This document shows positions 8,957-16,671 of a stretch of DNA of 36,903 nucleotides, in pieces. Source of the DNA: CAG-390 sp045636385. Its GTDB lineage: Bacteria; Bacillota; Clostridia; Oscillospirales; CAG-272. How positions within the stretch are numbered: position 1 is the first letter of the stretch; each line of letters begins with the position of its first letter. The DNA lies in the NCBI GenBank assembly GCA_045636385.1, contig JAZTXK010000073.1:1-36903 (forward strand), written 5' to 3'. A program made the position numbers and the translations under genes. The notes below the pieces were generated by a model. It was not told where the DNA came from. It worked only from the letters and a program-made list of their open reading frames with translations, and searched no databases.

Positions 8957-11332
8957 TCAGAACGGTACGTCACCGTCATCGGGAGGAGGAGGCATATCGA
9001 GCGGAGAGATCGGGGATTCGGGAAGCTGATCGTTATCCGCGGGGATATAATCGTACTTTTCCTCGGGGATAGGAGATTCCTTTACGTATCCGCAATCCTT
9101 ATTCTTGCAGAGAAGCGCGCCGGGGCGGGATTTCTTCTTGTAAAGGATCTCACCGCAATCGGGGCATTTTTCGGGCGTGGGAAGATCCCAGCTCGACCAA
9201 TCGCACTCGGGATATTTTTCACAGCTGTAGAACTGGCTGCGGTTTCTGCCCTGACGGACAAGGATAGCCGAGCCGCACTTGGGGCAGGCAACGCCCTCGA
9301 GCTTGTTCTGCTGCTGCTTGATAAACTTACACTTGGGGTAGTTAGCGCAGGCAAAGAAGCTTCCGTATCTGCCGTGACGCTCTACCATATCGCCGCCGCA
9401 GACCTCGCACTTGAAGTCGGCAACGACGACCGGCTTTTTCTCGGTCTGCTTATTCGCGTCGAGCGGCTTGGTATTCTTACATTCGGGATAGTTCGGGCAA
9501 GCGGCAAACTTACCGAATCTGCCCGACTTGACGATCATCTTTGCGCCGCATTTATCGCAGATAATGTCGGTCTCCTCAACGATCGCAGGAGCGGTCTCGT
9601 AAACGCTCTTCTTCTCTGCCGCGAGGAGCTCGCGCTCGAAGCCCTCCCAGAATTCGCGGAGGACATCGATCATATCGGTATCGCCCGCTTCGATCTCGTC
9701 GAGCTGGCTTTCCATTCTTGCGGTGAACTTATAGTCAACGATGTCGGCAAAGTCCTCCTTCATCATCGCGGTCGTTACCTCGCCGAGCTCGGTGGGAACG
9801 AGAGCCTTGCCCTCGCGCTTTACGTAGTCGCGGGAGATAATGGTGGTGATGGTGGGAGGGATGGTACTGGGACGTCCGATGCCCTTTTCCTCGAGAGCCT
9901 TGATAAGGCTTGCCTCGTTATATCTTGCGGGCGGCTCGGTGAAGTGCTTTGCGCGGTCAACGTCGACGCAAGGCAGAGTCTGCCCCTCGGTGATATTCGG
10001 AATCTTGAAGTTCTTGATATCGTCGGGATCGTCCGCCTTCTTTGCGGTCTCGTCTGCGCTTTCCTCGTAAACTGCCATATAGCCCTGGAAAGCAACGGTA
10101 TATCCGCCCGTGCGGAAAAGATGTCCTGCGGACTCGAAATCAATATTGAGAGTATCAAGCTTTGCAGACTCCATCTGGCTCGCTACGAAGCGTTCCCAAA
10201 TAAGCTTATAGAGCTTGAACTGATCGGGGGTGAGATAGGGCTTGATCTGTGCGGGAAGAAGCGCGACTCTCGCGGGTCTGATCGCTTCGTGCGCGTCCTG
10301 AGCGTTTGCCTTGGTCTTATAAACTCTGGGATTTGCGGGACAGAAGGATTCTCCATACTTTTCGGAAATAAACTCTCGAGCTGCTTCCTGCGCCTCTGCG
10401 GCGATACGGAGCGAGTCGGTACGCATATAGGTGATAATACCCTGTGCGCCACCGTTTGCGGTGCCGAGATTGATACCTTCATAAAGCTCCTGCGCGGTGC
10501 GCATGGTTCTGCCGGATTGGAATCCGAGCTTTCTTGCAGCTTCCTGAAGCATGGTGGAGGTGGTAAAGGGCGGTGCGGGAGTCTTGTACTTAACGCCTCT
10601 CTTGACCGACTTTACGTTCATATTCTTACCGAGAACGGCGTCAACGACAGCCTTTGCCTCTGCCTCATTCTGAAGCTTGACCTTATTTCCGGTTGCGGCG
10701 TCACCGTAATATCTTACCTCAACGATACTGCCGTCAGCATCGAGCTTTGCGGCAACGGTCCAGTATTCCTCGGGGATGAATGCGCGGATCTCCTCCTCGC
10801 GCTCAACGACGAGTCGGGTTGCAACCGACTGTACGCGTCCGGCGGAAAGGCCGTGCTTAACTCTCTTCCAAAGCAGGGGGGAGAGCTTATATCCAACGAT
10901 ACGGTCGAGGATACGGCGAGACTGCTGCGCGTTAACGAGGTTGATGTCGATCGTGCGGGGCTGCTTGATCGACGCCTTGATCGCGGTCTTGGTAATCTCG
11001 TTGAAGGTTACTCTCTTGAGCTTATCATCGGGAATTTCAAGTGCCGCGGCGAGATGCCAGGAAATAGCCTCTCCCTCGCGGTCAGGGTCAGTCGCGAGAA
11101 AGACGGTCTTTGCCGCCTTCGCTTCCTTTTTGTGCTCCTTGATAAGATCGCCCTTACCGCGGATGTTAATATATTTGGGGGTGAAATCGTTTTCAATATC
11201 AATTGCGAAGGTGGACTTGGGCAGGTCGCGCACATGTCCCTTCGACGCTACTATTTTATAATTTGAACCGAGACACGCCTGAATGGTGTGTGCCTTTGAA
11301 GGCGACTCGATTATTACCAGATTCTTAGCCAT
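8957..11332 (-). CDS. topA: DNA topoisomerase I (type IA)
   Basis: Relaxes negative supercoils by transient single-strand cleavage. The 791-residue protein has a TOPRIM domain (LVIIESPSKAHTI at 5-17; TDPDREGEAISWH at 81-93), the GLSAGRVQSVA segment (161-171) and the active-site tyrosine Y302 in ITYMRTDS. From about residue 575 there are four consecutive C4 zinc ribbons, with cores CDKCG/CPNYPEC, CEVCG/CANYPKC, CPKCG/CEKYPEC and CPDCG/CKNKDC. They are followed by an acidic, proline-rich tail. A strong promoter precedes the gene, so it can be expressed independently of dprA, whose stop lies 91 nt upstream. Confidence 0.98.
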   Translation of the reverse strand: MAKNLVIIESPSKAHTIQACLGSNYKIVASKGHVRDLPKSTFAIDIENDFTPKYINIRGKGDLIKEHKKEAKAAKTVFLATDPDREGEAISWHLAAALEIPDDKLKRVTFNEITKTAIKASIKQPRTIDINLVNAQQSRRILDRIVGYKLSPLLWKRVKHGLSAGRVQSVATRLVVEREEEIRAFIPEEYWTVAAKLDADGSIVEVRYYGDAATGNKVKLQNEAEAKAVVDAVLGKNMNVKSVKRGVKYKTPAPPFTTSTMLQEAARKLGFQSGRTMRTAQELYEGINLGTANGGAQGIITYMRTDSLRIAAEAQEAAREFISEKYGESFCPANPRVYKTKANAQDAHEAIRPARVALLPAQIKPYLTPDQFKLYKLIWERFVASQMESAKLDTLNIDFESAGHLFRTGGYTVAFQGYMAVYEESADETAKKADDPDDIKNFKIPNITEGQTLPCVDVDRAKHFTEPPARYNEASLIKALEEKGIGRPSTIPPTITTIISRDYVKREGKALVPTELGEVTTAMMKEDFADIVDYKFTARMESQLDEIEAGDTDMIDVLREFWEGFERELLAAEKKSVYETAPAIVEETDIICDKCGAKMIVKSGRFGKFAACPNYPECKNTKPLDANKQTEKKPVVVADFKCEVCGGDMVERHGRYGSFFACANYPKCKFIKQQQNKLEGVACPKCGSAILVRQGRNRSQFYSCEKYPECDWSSWDLPTPEKCPDCGEILYKKKSRPGALLCKNKDCGYVKESPIPEEKYDYIPADNDQLPESPISPLDMPPPPDDGDVPF

Positions 11333-11385
11333 ACGACTGAAGTGTTCCTTTCAAAATAGGTTTCGTGCAAAAATGCCTATTTTAT

Positions 11386-11414
11386 ATTGTATACTGTTTT
11401 TTTTCGCTTGTCAA
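11386..11414 (-). promoter_or_regulatory. Sigma-A promoter of topA
   Basis: On the minus strand TTGACA (11414-11409) and TACAAT (11391-11386) are separated by exactly 17 bp. The topA ATG is about 54 nt below the -10, with an AAAGGAA ribosome-binding site. The promoter overlaps the end of dprA. Confidence 0.85.
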
Positions 11415-11423
11415 GAGGAAAAT

Positions 11424-12731
11424 TCAAAATTTTCTCAAATAAGTTCCGCCCGGAGTCGAGATTACGTATCCCATAACCTCAAGCATCGCGATATGCGCCA
11501 TCAGTTTTCCGGGTGCGAGCTCGAAGCGCGCGAAGAAATCCGCGCTTACGGGAGTTCCCACGGGCATCGACTCGTATATCTCGCCGACTATCCCCGAGGG
11601 ACGGGGTGCGGCGGGTCTTTCGGGTGCCGACGCTTCGCGTGCAGGCTCATCCTTCTCCTTCACCTTATGTGGCGCAGAGGGCTTCTTTACTTCTTTTTTG
11701 TGAGGTGTCGGCTGTTCAAAGCCGCCGATATCCTCGCGGAGTGCGGGCTCGGAAACGTAAGCCGCGGGCGCAACGCCGTAGCGTCCGAGGATACCGATAT
11801 CGAGATCGGAATTAAGCTCCGCCTCGGCAAGTCTGTCGAGGTCGATACCGTCAATTCCCCTGACTCCGATGATATCGCGTGCGCAAAGAGCAACTCTCGC
11901 GCCGTCGCGGATAAGAGCGTTCGTGCCGAGGGCATTGCTTACGCCGACGTTGCCGGGGATCGCAAAAATATCACGCCCTTGCTTGATCGCCTCGCGTGCG
12001 GTCAACATCGATCCGCTGTTCGGATTACCCTCGATAACGAGAGTTGAACGCGAAAGCCCGCTGATTATTCTGTTTCGGAGGGGAAAATTGCCGCTCATAG
12101 GAGGCGTTCCGGGAGCATATTCGCTGACGAGCGCGCCGCGCTCCGCGATAAGTCCCATCAAAGTCCTATGCGTTTTGGGGTATATTTTGTCAAGTCCGCA
12201 TCCGAGAACGGCTACGGTATCTCCGCCCGCCTCGAGTGCGCCGACGTGAGCCATACCGTCAATTCCGAGTGCCATTCCGCTGACGACCGCCGCACCCGAC
12301 GCGGCAAGCTCGTAAGCTATTTTATACGCCATTCTCATACCGTATTCGCTCATATTGCGCGTGCCGACGACGGCGGTGGAATATTCGTTTTCCGCGTTCT
12401 TGAGTGAGCCCTTGACATAGAGAGCGTATGGAGGATTATGGATCGACGAGAGACGTTCGGGGTAATCCTTCTCGCCGTTTACGAGAAGTCTGATATTCTT
12501 TTTAACACAAAATTCTGCCGCCTCGTTGGCGCGGCGAAGATCCTTTTTGCCGAGTGCCGCGATAAGCCTTTCGCTGATGCCTATCCGCTCAAGCTCCTCA
12601 GCATCGGCTCGGTAGACTTCATAAGCGGTGGAATAATGCTCAAAGAGCTTTTCGTACGCCTTTGAACCCGCGTAAATGCAGGTAGTAAGCCATATCTCAT
12701 AAAGTATGCTTTCTTTTGTGAAATCGCTCAT
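11424..12731 (-). CDS. dprA: DNA-processing protein DprA
   Basis: Single-stranded DNA-binding protein that loads RecA on incoming DNA during transformation. The 435-residue form starts at ATG 12731 (MSDFTKES) behind a strong GGAGG; the same frame stays open to 12830, but that extension overlaps the upstream methyltransferase and looks spurious. The Rossmann-like DprA core is clear: AVVGTRNMSEYG, VVSGMALGIDGMAH, AVLGCGLDKIYP and the GxFPLRNRIISGLS segment. A Pro/Lys-rich linker leads to a C-terminal winged-helix domain (GEIYESMPVGTPVSAD to the end). It is encoded just upstream of topA, as in Bacillus. Other competence genes are not in the window, so uptake ability cannot be judged. Confidence 0.96.
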   Translation of the reverse strand: MSDFTKESILYEIWLTTCIYAGSKAYEKLFEHYSTAYEVYRADAEELERIGISERLIAALGKKDLRRANEAAEFCVKKNIRLLVNGEKDYPERLSSIHNPPYALYVKGSLKNAENEYSTAVVGTRNMSEYGMRMAYKIAYELAASGAAVVSGMALGIDGMAHVGALEAGGDTVAVLGCGLDKIYPKTHRTLMGLIAERGALVSEYAPGTPPMSGNFPLRNRIISGLSRSTLVIEGNPNSGSMLTAREAIKQGRDIFAIPGNVGVSNALGTNALIRDGARVALCARDIIGVRGIDGIDLDRLAEAELNSDLDIGILGRYGVAPAAYVSEPALREDIGGFEQPTPHKKEVKKPSAPHKVKEKDEPAREASAPERPAAPRPSGIVGEIYESMPVGTPVSADFFARFELAPGKLMAHIAMLEVMGYVISTPGGTYLRKF

Positions 12732-12750
12732 AGCCACGCCTCCGTTAGTT

Positions 12751-13587
12751 TTACTTTGAGGATAAATCCGAGATTCTTCTCTGCTCCCACATAAACACCG
12801 ATGCCGCGGTCGCCGCGTTAAGCGACTCAACGCCCCTTCCCGTGTTTATCGGAAGGATGACCGAAACGTCAGCCGCCTCGACAGCCGCGCGGCTGAGTCC
12901 GTGACCCTCGTTGCCGATCAGAATGATGTCGCGGCCCGAAAGAGCTGCCTTATCAACAACAACGGCTTCGGTATCGAGTATTGCCGCAAGCACGCGACGT
13001 CCTTCACAGGAGAAGCGTGAAAGCGCACCGGGAAGATCGTCACAGAAAATGATCTCGCGCGAGAATATTGCACCCATAGCGCCACGGAGAGTTTTTGGGT
13101 TATAAATATCGGCGCAATCGGCGGAAAGAAGGAGCGTATCTACACCGAATGCAGACGCGGAACGGATAACGGTTCCAAGGTTTCCGGGATCGCGAAGGGA
13201 TTCAAACGCCATAATTCTTCTCCCCGAGGATGCAAGCGCGGCTATCTCGGAATTATCAAGCGTTTTGTGGATCTTATCAAGATACTTTACGACCGCAATT
13301 ATTCCGTCAGGCGACTTTTCATCGGTGATTTTGGAAAAAACGTCGGGAGAAAGCAGGACGGTCTTCGCACCGACAGCATGCACTTCGGGCAGATATTTTT
13401 CAGCCTTTTCCGCACAAACCGCAACAAGCTTGATCTCCGCGCCGCAATTCACAGCTTCGCGGAAAAGCTTATAACCGTCGACACGGAAAAGCCGGCTACG
13501 TCTGCGCTCCTTTTTATCGAGCAGTGCTGCGAGATCGCGCACGGTGGGATTCTGTCTGGATGTGATTATTTCTTTACCGAATAGCAT
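12751..13587 (-). CDS. TrmH/SpoU-family RNA 2'-O-methyltransferase
   Basis: A SPOUT-class methyltransferase of 278 residues, probably acting on the ribose 2'-OH of rRNA or tRNA. The N terminus (about 1-100) is the substrate-binding domain typical of the RlmB/TsnR-like group. The C-terminal knot contains the three SpoU motifs: FESLRDPGNLGTVIRSA (motif 1), ILIGNEGHGLS (motif 2) and INTGRGVESLNAATAASVFMWE (motif 3, with the AdoMet loop). The exact target nucleotide cannot be assigned. The start at ATG 13587 has AAGGAGG eight nt upstream. dprA follows after 19 nt, so the two probably share a transcript. A TATAAT at 13639-13634 could be its -10, but no good -35 is visible. Confidence 0.88.
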   Translation of the reverse strand: MLFGKEIITSRQNPTVRDLAALLDKKERRRSRLFRVDGYKLFREAVNCGAEIKLVAVCAEKAEKYLPEVHAVGAKTVLLSPDVFSKITDEKSPDGIIAVVKYLDKIHKTLDNSEIAALASSGRRIMAFESLRDPGNLGTVIRSASAFGVDTLLLSADCADIYNPKTLRGAMGAIFSREIIFCDDLPGALSRFSCEGRRVLAAILDTEAVVVDKAALSGRDIILIGNEGHGLSRAAVEAADVSVILPINTGRGVESLNAATAASVFMWEQRRISDLSSK

Positions 13588-13644
13588 CCTATGAGCCTCC
13601 TTTTCGGTCGTTTTTTATCGAAATTTATCAAAAATTATAATGTG

Positions 13645-13693
13645 AAAATACCGAAACAGGGGCTGTTACAGAGAAAATCTGCATACAGCCCCT
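13645..13693 (-). terminator. Terminator of the infC-rpmI-rplT operon
   Basis: Downstream of rplT, the arms AGGGGCTGT (13693-13685) and ACAGCCCCT (13666-13658) form a 9-bp stem with further pairing (GCAGA/TCTGT) in the loop. A T-rich tract follows. The T-tract is interrupted, so some read-through into the methyltransferase gene is possible. Confidence 0.7.
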
Positions 13694-13707
13694 ATTAATT
13701 TAAGTGC

Positions 13708-14061
13708 TTAGAGAGCAGCCTTTGCACGCTCAACGAGAGCAGCGAAGCCAGCCTTGTCGCTTACAGCGAGCTCAGCGAGCATCTTGCGGTTGAGATCGAT
13801 ACCAGCCTTCTTAAGACCGTGCATGAAGGTGGAGTAGTTCATACCGTTGTTCTTAGCCTCAGCCGAGATACGGGTGATCCAAAGGCGACGGAAATCTCTC
13901 TTCTTGAGCTTACGACCGATGAAAGCGTAGTTACCGCTCTTCATAACGGCCTGCTTAGCCATCTTAAAGTGCTTGCTCTTTGCGCCCCAGTAACCCTTAG
14001 CAGCCTTGAGGACTTTATTTCTTCTCTTGCGCGTCATCATCGCGCCCTTAATTCTTGCCAT
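13708..14061 (-). CDS. rplT: 50S ribosomal protein L20 (bL20)
   Basis: Large-subunit assembly protein that binds 23S rRNA and, in Bacillus, represses its own operon through the leader RNA. The 117-residue sequence begins MARIKGAMMTRKRRNKVLK and contains AKGYWGAKSKHFKMAKQAVMKSG and the RRLWITRISAEAKNNGMNYS segment, all diagnostic. AGGAGG lies eight nt before the ATG. It is the last gene of infC-rpmI-rplT and is followed at once by the terminator. Because L20 is the known regulator of this operon in low-GC Gram-positives, the leader hairpins upstream of infC are its likely target (inference). Confidence 0.99.
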   Translation of the reverse strand: MARIKGAMMTRKRRNKVLKAAKGYWGAKSKHFKMAKQAVMKSGNYAFIGRKLKKRDFRRLWITRISAEAKNNGMNYSTFMHGLKKAGIDLNRKMLAELAVSDKAGFAALVERAKAAL

Positions 14062-14095
14062 TGTTCTTTCCTCCTAAAATTCTTTCGCGTTCCGA

Positions 14096-14290
14096 TTACT
14101 TCTGGATGAGTGCACGGATGTTTGCAGCCATCTTGCCGTTTACGTAATCGCCGGTACGAAGATGTCTCTTTCTCTTCTGATCCTTGATGCCGAGCTTATG
14201 GCGGTGATTCGAGTGGTTCATCTTAACCTTGCCGTTTCCGGTAACCGAGAAACGCTTTGCAGAGGCCTTGTGTGTCTTAACTTTTCCCAT
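14096..14290 (-). CDS. rpmI: 50S ribosomal protein L35 (bL35)
   Basis: Small basic ribosomal protein of 64 residues: MGKVKTHKASAKRFSVTGNG at the start, then NHRHKLGIKDQKRKRHLR. The start at 14290 is preceded by AGGAG seven to eight nt upstream; a 14-residue in-frame extension to 14332 has no counterpart in the family and is excluded. It lies between infC and rplT in the standard order, with a 34-nt gap to rplT. Confidence 0.98.
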   Translation of the reverse strand: MGKVKTHKASAKRFSVTGNGKVKMNHSNHRHKLGIKDQKRKRHLRTGDYVNGKMAANIRALIQK

Positions 14291-14363
14291 TTTTGTATCT
14301 CCTGTTAAATAAAATTTTCGTTTATTCGGCATTTGCCGAGAGCCGCGCGAGCGGCGGGATTGC

Positions 14364-14879
14364 TTATTTCTTGATGGGGTTGACTATCATAGTCATAAGT
14401 CTGCCTTCGAGATTGGGAGTCTTATCAACTGTTCCCGCATCCTTGACAGCCTCACGGAAGCGCTCGAGGATCTCTTTACCGATCTCCTGATGGCTCATCT
14501 CACGTCCGCGGAAGCGCAATACGACCTTAACCTTATTGCCTTCACCGAGGAAACGCATCGCGTGCTTGACCTTGGTCTCGAAGTCGTGGGTCTCGATACG
14601 GCAGGAAAGCTGTACCTCCTTGACCTCGATAATATTCTGCTTTTTCTTTGCTTCCTTCTCTCTCTTTTCCTGTTCGTAGCGGTAGCGTCCGTAGTCAGCG
14701 ATACGACATACGGGAGGCTGTGCGTTGGGGGAAATGAGGATAAGGTCAAGACCCTTATCGTATGCGGTGCGAAGGGCGTTGTCGGAAGACATAATACCGA
14801 TCTGCTCACCGTCGGGTCCGATAACTCGTACTTCTTTAGCCTTGATGGACTCGTTTACGAGCAATTCTTTTGCAGCTAT
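14364..14879 (-). CDS. infC: Translation initiation factor IF-3, with ATA start codon
   Basis: IF3 binds the 30S subunit and rejects non-cognate initiation codons. From residue 6 the protein reads LLVNESIKAKEVRVIGPDGE, then a basic linker (about 75-90) and the C domain ending LEGRLMTMIVNPIKK, giving 171 residues. No ATG, GTG or TTG is well placed: the first TTG (14864) is 24 nt from the GGAGG. A perfect GGAGGTGA at 14893-14886 lies six nt before an in-frame ATA at 14879, and an in-frame stop (14888-14886) sits just above. Rare AUU/AUA-class starts are a known hallmark of infC and allow IF3 to limit its own synthesis. The function is certain; the ATA start is inferred from spacing. Confidence 0.93.
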   Translation of the reverse strand: MAAKELLVNESIKAKEVRVIGPDGEQIGIMSSDNALRTAYDKGLDLILISPNAQPPVCRIADYGRYRYEQEKREKEAKKKQNIIEVKEVQLSCRIETHDFETKVKHAMRFLGEGNKVKVVLRFRGREMSHQEIGKEILERFREAVKDAGTVDKTPNLEGRLMTMIVNPIKK

Positions 14880-15027
14880 AACAGCTCACCTCCGAAAAAT
14901 AAAAATAACACGGAAGAATCTCCGTGTCGCACAAAATCATACCGCGCCCACTATGGGCACAGAAAGAAATTATTAACGCCTGCGCGCCCTTGCGGCAGGG
15001 TGAGAACGGAGTGTTCTTCTTTATTGC
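14880..15027 (-). ncRNA. infC operon leader RNA with attenuator hairpin (L20-leader type, probable)
   Basis: The predicted transcript has a ~148-nt untranslated leader. In order it contains a CTCCGT segment (within 15013-15005), a CCTGC/GCAGG hairpin, a small GCCCA/TGGGC hairpin, then a 7-bp stem ACACGGA/TCCGTGT (14927-14921 with 14914-14908) followed by TATTTTTATTTTT and the infC ribosome-binding site. The early CTCCGT is complementary to ACGGAG of the terminator's 5' arm, so an antiterminator is possible. This fits the transcription attenuation of infC-rpmI-rplT by L20 known from Bacillus. The assignment to that Rfam-type leader is by position and layout, not by sequence search. Confidence 0.68.
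14896..14927 (-). terminator. Attenuator terminator upstream of infC
   Basis: Perfect 7-bp stem with a 6-nt GATTCT loop, followed directly by a T-rich tract (TATTTTTATTTTT) that ends just before the GGAGGTGA of infC. It lies in the leader rather than after a gene, so it most likely controls read-through into the operon. Confidence 0.7.
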
Positions 15028-15033
15028 CGATAA

Positions 15034-15062
15034 ATTATACCACATCTTTCGCGTTTTGTCAA
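15034..15062 (-). promoter_or_regulatory. Sigma-A promoter of infC-rpmI-rplT
   Basis: Perfect consensus boxes on the minus strand: TTGACA (15062-15057), 17-bp spacer, TATAAT (15039-15034). The expected start of transcription is near 15027. Confidence 0.92.
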
Positions 15063-15121
15063 TAGCTTTTTGAAATATTTTTTGAGTTTTTTGAAAAAAT
15101 CTCCGCCTTTCACGAAACGTA

Positions 15122-15150
15122 TTGACAACATCTTCTATTAGTGATATAAT
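15122..15150 (+). promoter_or_regulatory. Sigma-A promoter of the HAD/isomerase pair
   Basis: Perfect TTGACA (15122-15127), 17-bp spacer, TATAAT (15145-15150), 33 nt before the HAD start codon. It diverges from the infC promoter about 60 bp away. Confidence 0.92.
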
Positions 15151-15182
15151 TGCATCATTAAAAGCATTTAAGGGAACCTAAA

Positions 15183-15794
15183 ATGATCAAAAATCTCGTT
15201 TTTGACCTCGGGCAGGTCGTTTTCAGCTACAAGCGAAAGTATATGGTAGAAAAATTCGTTACCGCACCCGAAGATTCCGCGCTTCTGCAGGAGGTCGTCT
15301 TTGACCGTCTTTATTGGGATCGGCTCGACGAGGGAACACTTTCCGACGGCGACGCTTTGACTCTTATGAAAGCACGTCTCCCCAAAAGACTGTGGAGCGA
15401 TGCGGAAAGCATCTACAACAACTGGATATACAACATCCCCGTGATCGACGAAACGATTGCGCTCGTGCGCGAGATGAAGGAACGCTTCGGCGTTCGCACG
15501 TTTGTGCTGTCCAACATACCGCAGAGCTTCGTTAAGCACAAGGAAGAATTTGCATTTCTGAAAGAATTCGAAAAGCATGTCTTCTCGTCGGATTGCGGCT
15601 TTACCAAGCCCAACCCCAAAATATACGAGCACCTTTGCCGCGAGTGCGGCATACGCCCCGAAGAAACGCTCTTTATTGATGACAGACAAATAAACGTCGA
15701 TGCGGCCGAGGCGTTCGGCATCAAGAGCTACCGATTTACGGGCGCGGACGGTCTGCGTGAATACCTCATCAATCTTTTTACTGAAAGAAATTAA
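15183..15794 (+). CDS. HAD-superfamily hydrolase, YihX-like sugar phosphatase
   Basis: A haloacid dehalogenase-fold phosphatase of 203 residues. Motif I is FDLGQV with nucleophile Asp at 8; the +2 position is Gly, as in the FDLGN group that includes E. coli YihX. Motif II is VLSNIP, motif III is the lysine in GFTKPNPKIYEHLC, and motif IV is LFIDDR. A helical cap lies between motifs I and II (about 20-90). YihX-type enzymes dephosphorylate glucose-1-phosphate or similar compounds; the real substrate here is unknown. A sugar isomerase-like gene follows after 20 nt on the same transcript, which supports a role in carbohydrate metabolism. The ribosome-binding site (AGGGA) is moderate. Confidence 0.85.
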   Translation: MIKNLVFDLGQVVFSYKRKYMVEKFVTAPEDSALLQEVVFDRLYWDRLDEGTLSDGDALTLMKARLPKRLWSDAESIYNNWIYNIPVIDETIALVREMKERFGVRTFVLSNIPQSFVKHKEEFAFLKEFEKHVFSSDCGFTKPNPKIYEHLCRECGIRPEETLFIDDRQINVDAAEAFGIKSYRFTGADGLREYLINLFTERN

Positions 15795-15814
15795 TTTTCA
15801 AAGGAGAAAATAAA

Positions 15815-16669
15815 ATGAAACGCGAAGAAATGAAGATCGGCTCGTCGAGCTGCTTTACCGGAAGTCTTACAGAGGAAAAGCTTGCTCCTCTCGCAAAAGC
15901 GGGGCTTGATTACCTTGAATACACCGGAAATTACGTTTTCTATATGAGAACCTGCAGGTTCCCCGAAAACGCTGAAAAAATCCTTGAGACTGTCAGAAAG
16001 AGCGGTCTTGAGCCGTGGTCCTTCCACCTTCCCTTCTCGCGTAAGCTTGACATTTCGAACACGGACAAGGAGCTTCGCGCAATAACCATCGAAACCAACC
16101 GCACTCTGATCAACGCTGCGGCACGCGCGGGTGTTAAGGTGATCGTTCTTCACCCCTCCTCCGAGCCGATAACCGACGAGGACCGTCCCGAAAGACTCCG
16201 CCTCTCGCGCGAGGCTATCATCGAGCTTGCAGAGGTCGCAAAGGCAAACGGCGTTCGCCTTGCCGTCGAAAATCTTCCCAGAACCTGTCTGACACGCACC
16301 TCCGACGAGATGATCGCACTCGTCAAGGACACGGGCGCAGGCGTTATCTTCGACACCAACCATAACCTCATTGAAGACAACGTGGATTACATCAACAACG
16401 TAGCAGACGCGGGACTTGAGCTTCTTTCGGTACATATTTCCGACTACTACCGCGACGAAAACGGCACCCTCGACGAGCGTCACACCCTCCCCGGCACGGG
16501 AACCAACAAGTGGAATGACATCGTTGACGCTCTCGTTGCGCGCGGATACGAAGGCCCTCTTATGTACGAGGTTCCCTCGAATGCAAAGAACAGAGCTCCC
16601 GAAAATCCCATCACGCCCGAAGAGCTTACTCAGAATATGAGAGATCTGCGCGACGGAAAGATCAAATAA
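15815..16669 (+). CDS. Sugar phosphate isomerase/epimerase (TIM-barrel, AP_endonuc_2 family)
   Basis: A 284-residue xylose-isomerase-like TIM barrel. Likely metal and substrate ligands are in family positions: H71 (WSFHLPF), H113 (VLHPSSEP), E152 (AVENLP), D180 and H183 (IFDTNHN), H207 (SVHISD), and H223 followed by PGTGTNKW. This pattern is that of hydrolase-free sugar or polyol isomerases/epimerases rather than DNA endonuclease IV. The substrate cannot be read from the sequence. The ATG has AAAGGAG eight nt upstream, and the gene is 20 nt after the HAD phosphatase, so the pair is probably one operon ending at the hairpin at 16761-16805. Confidence 0.85.
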   Translation: MKREEMKIGSSSCFTGSLTEEKLAPLAKAGLDYLEYTGNYVFYMRTCRFPENAEKILETVRKSGLEPWSFHLPFSRKLDISNTDKELRAITIETNRTLINAAARAGVKVIVLHPSSEPITDEDRPERLRLSREAIIELAEVAKANGVRLAVENLPRTCLTRTSDEMIALVKDTGAGVIFDTNHNLIEDNVDYINNVADAGLELLSVHISDYYRDENGTLDERHTLPGTGTNKWNDIVDALVARGYEGPLMYEVPSNAKNRAPENPITPEELTQNMRDLRDGKIK

Positions 16670-16671
16670 GA

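Noticed and set aside
8906..11266. A 786-codon open frame on the plus strand opposite topA.
   Set aside because: It is the antisense of a fully convincing topA. The codon bias of this genome (few stop codons on the opposite strand) produces many such long shadows, and the translation has no recognisable domain and no ribosome-binding site.
12731..12830. N-terminal extension of dprA by 33 codons.
   Set aside because: It overlaps the upstream methyltransferase, lacks a binding site and is unlike DprA N termini; ATG 12731 has a strong GGAGG.
15183..15230. Loss of the second catalytic Asp (DxG instead of DxD) in the HAD phosphatase as a sign of inactivity.
   Set aside because: The FDLGN/FDLGQ form is normal in the active YihX-like group, so it is not an anomaly.
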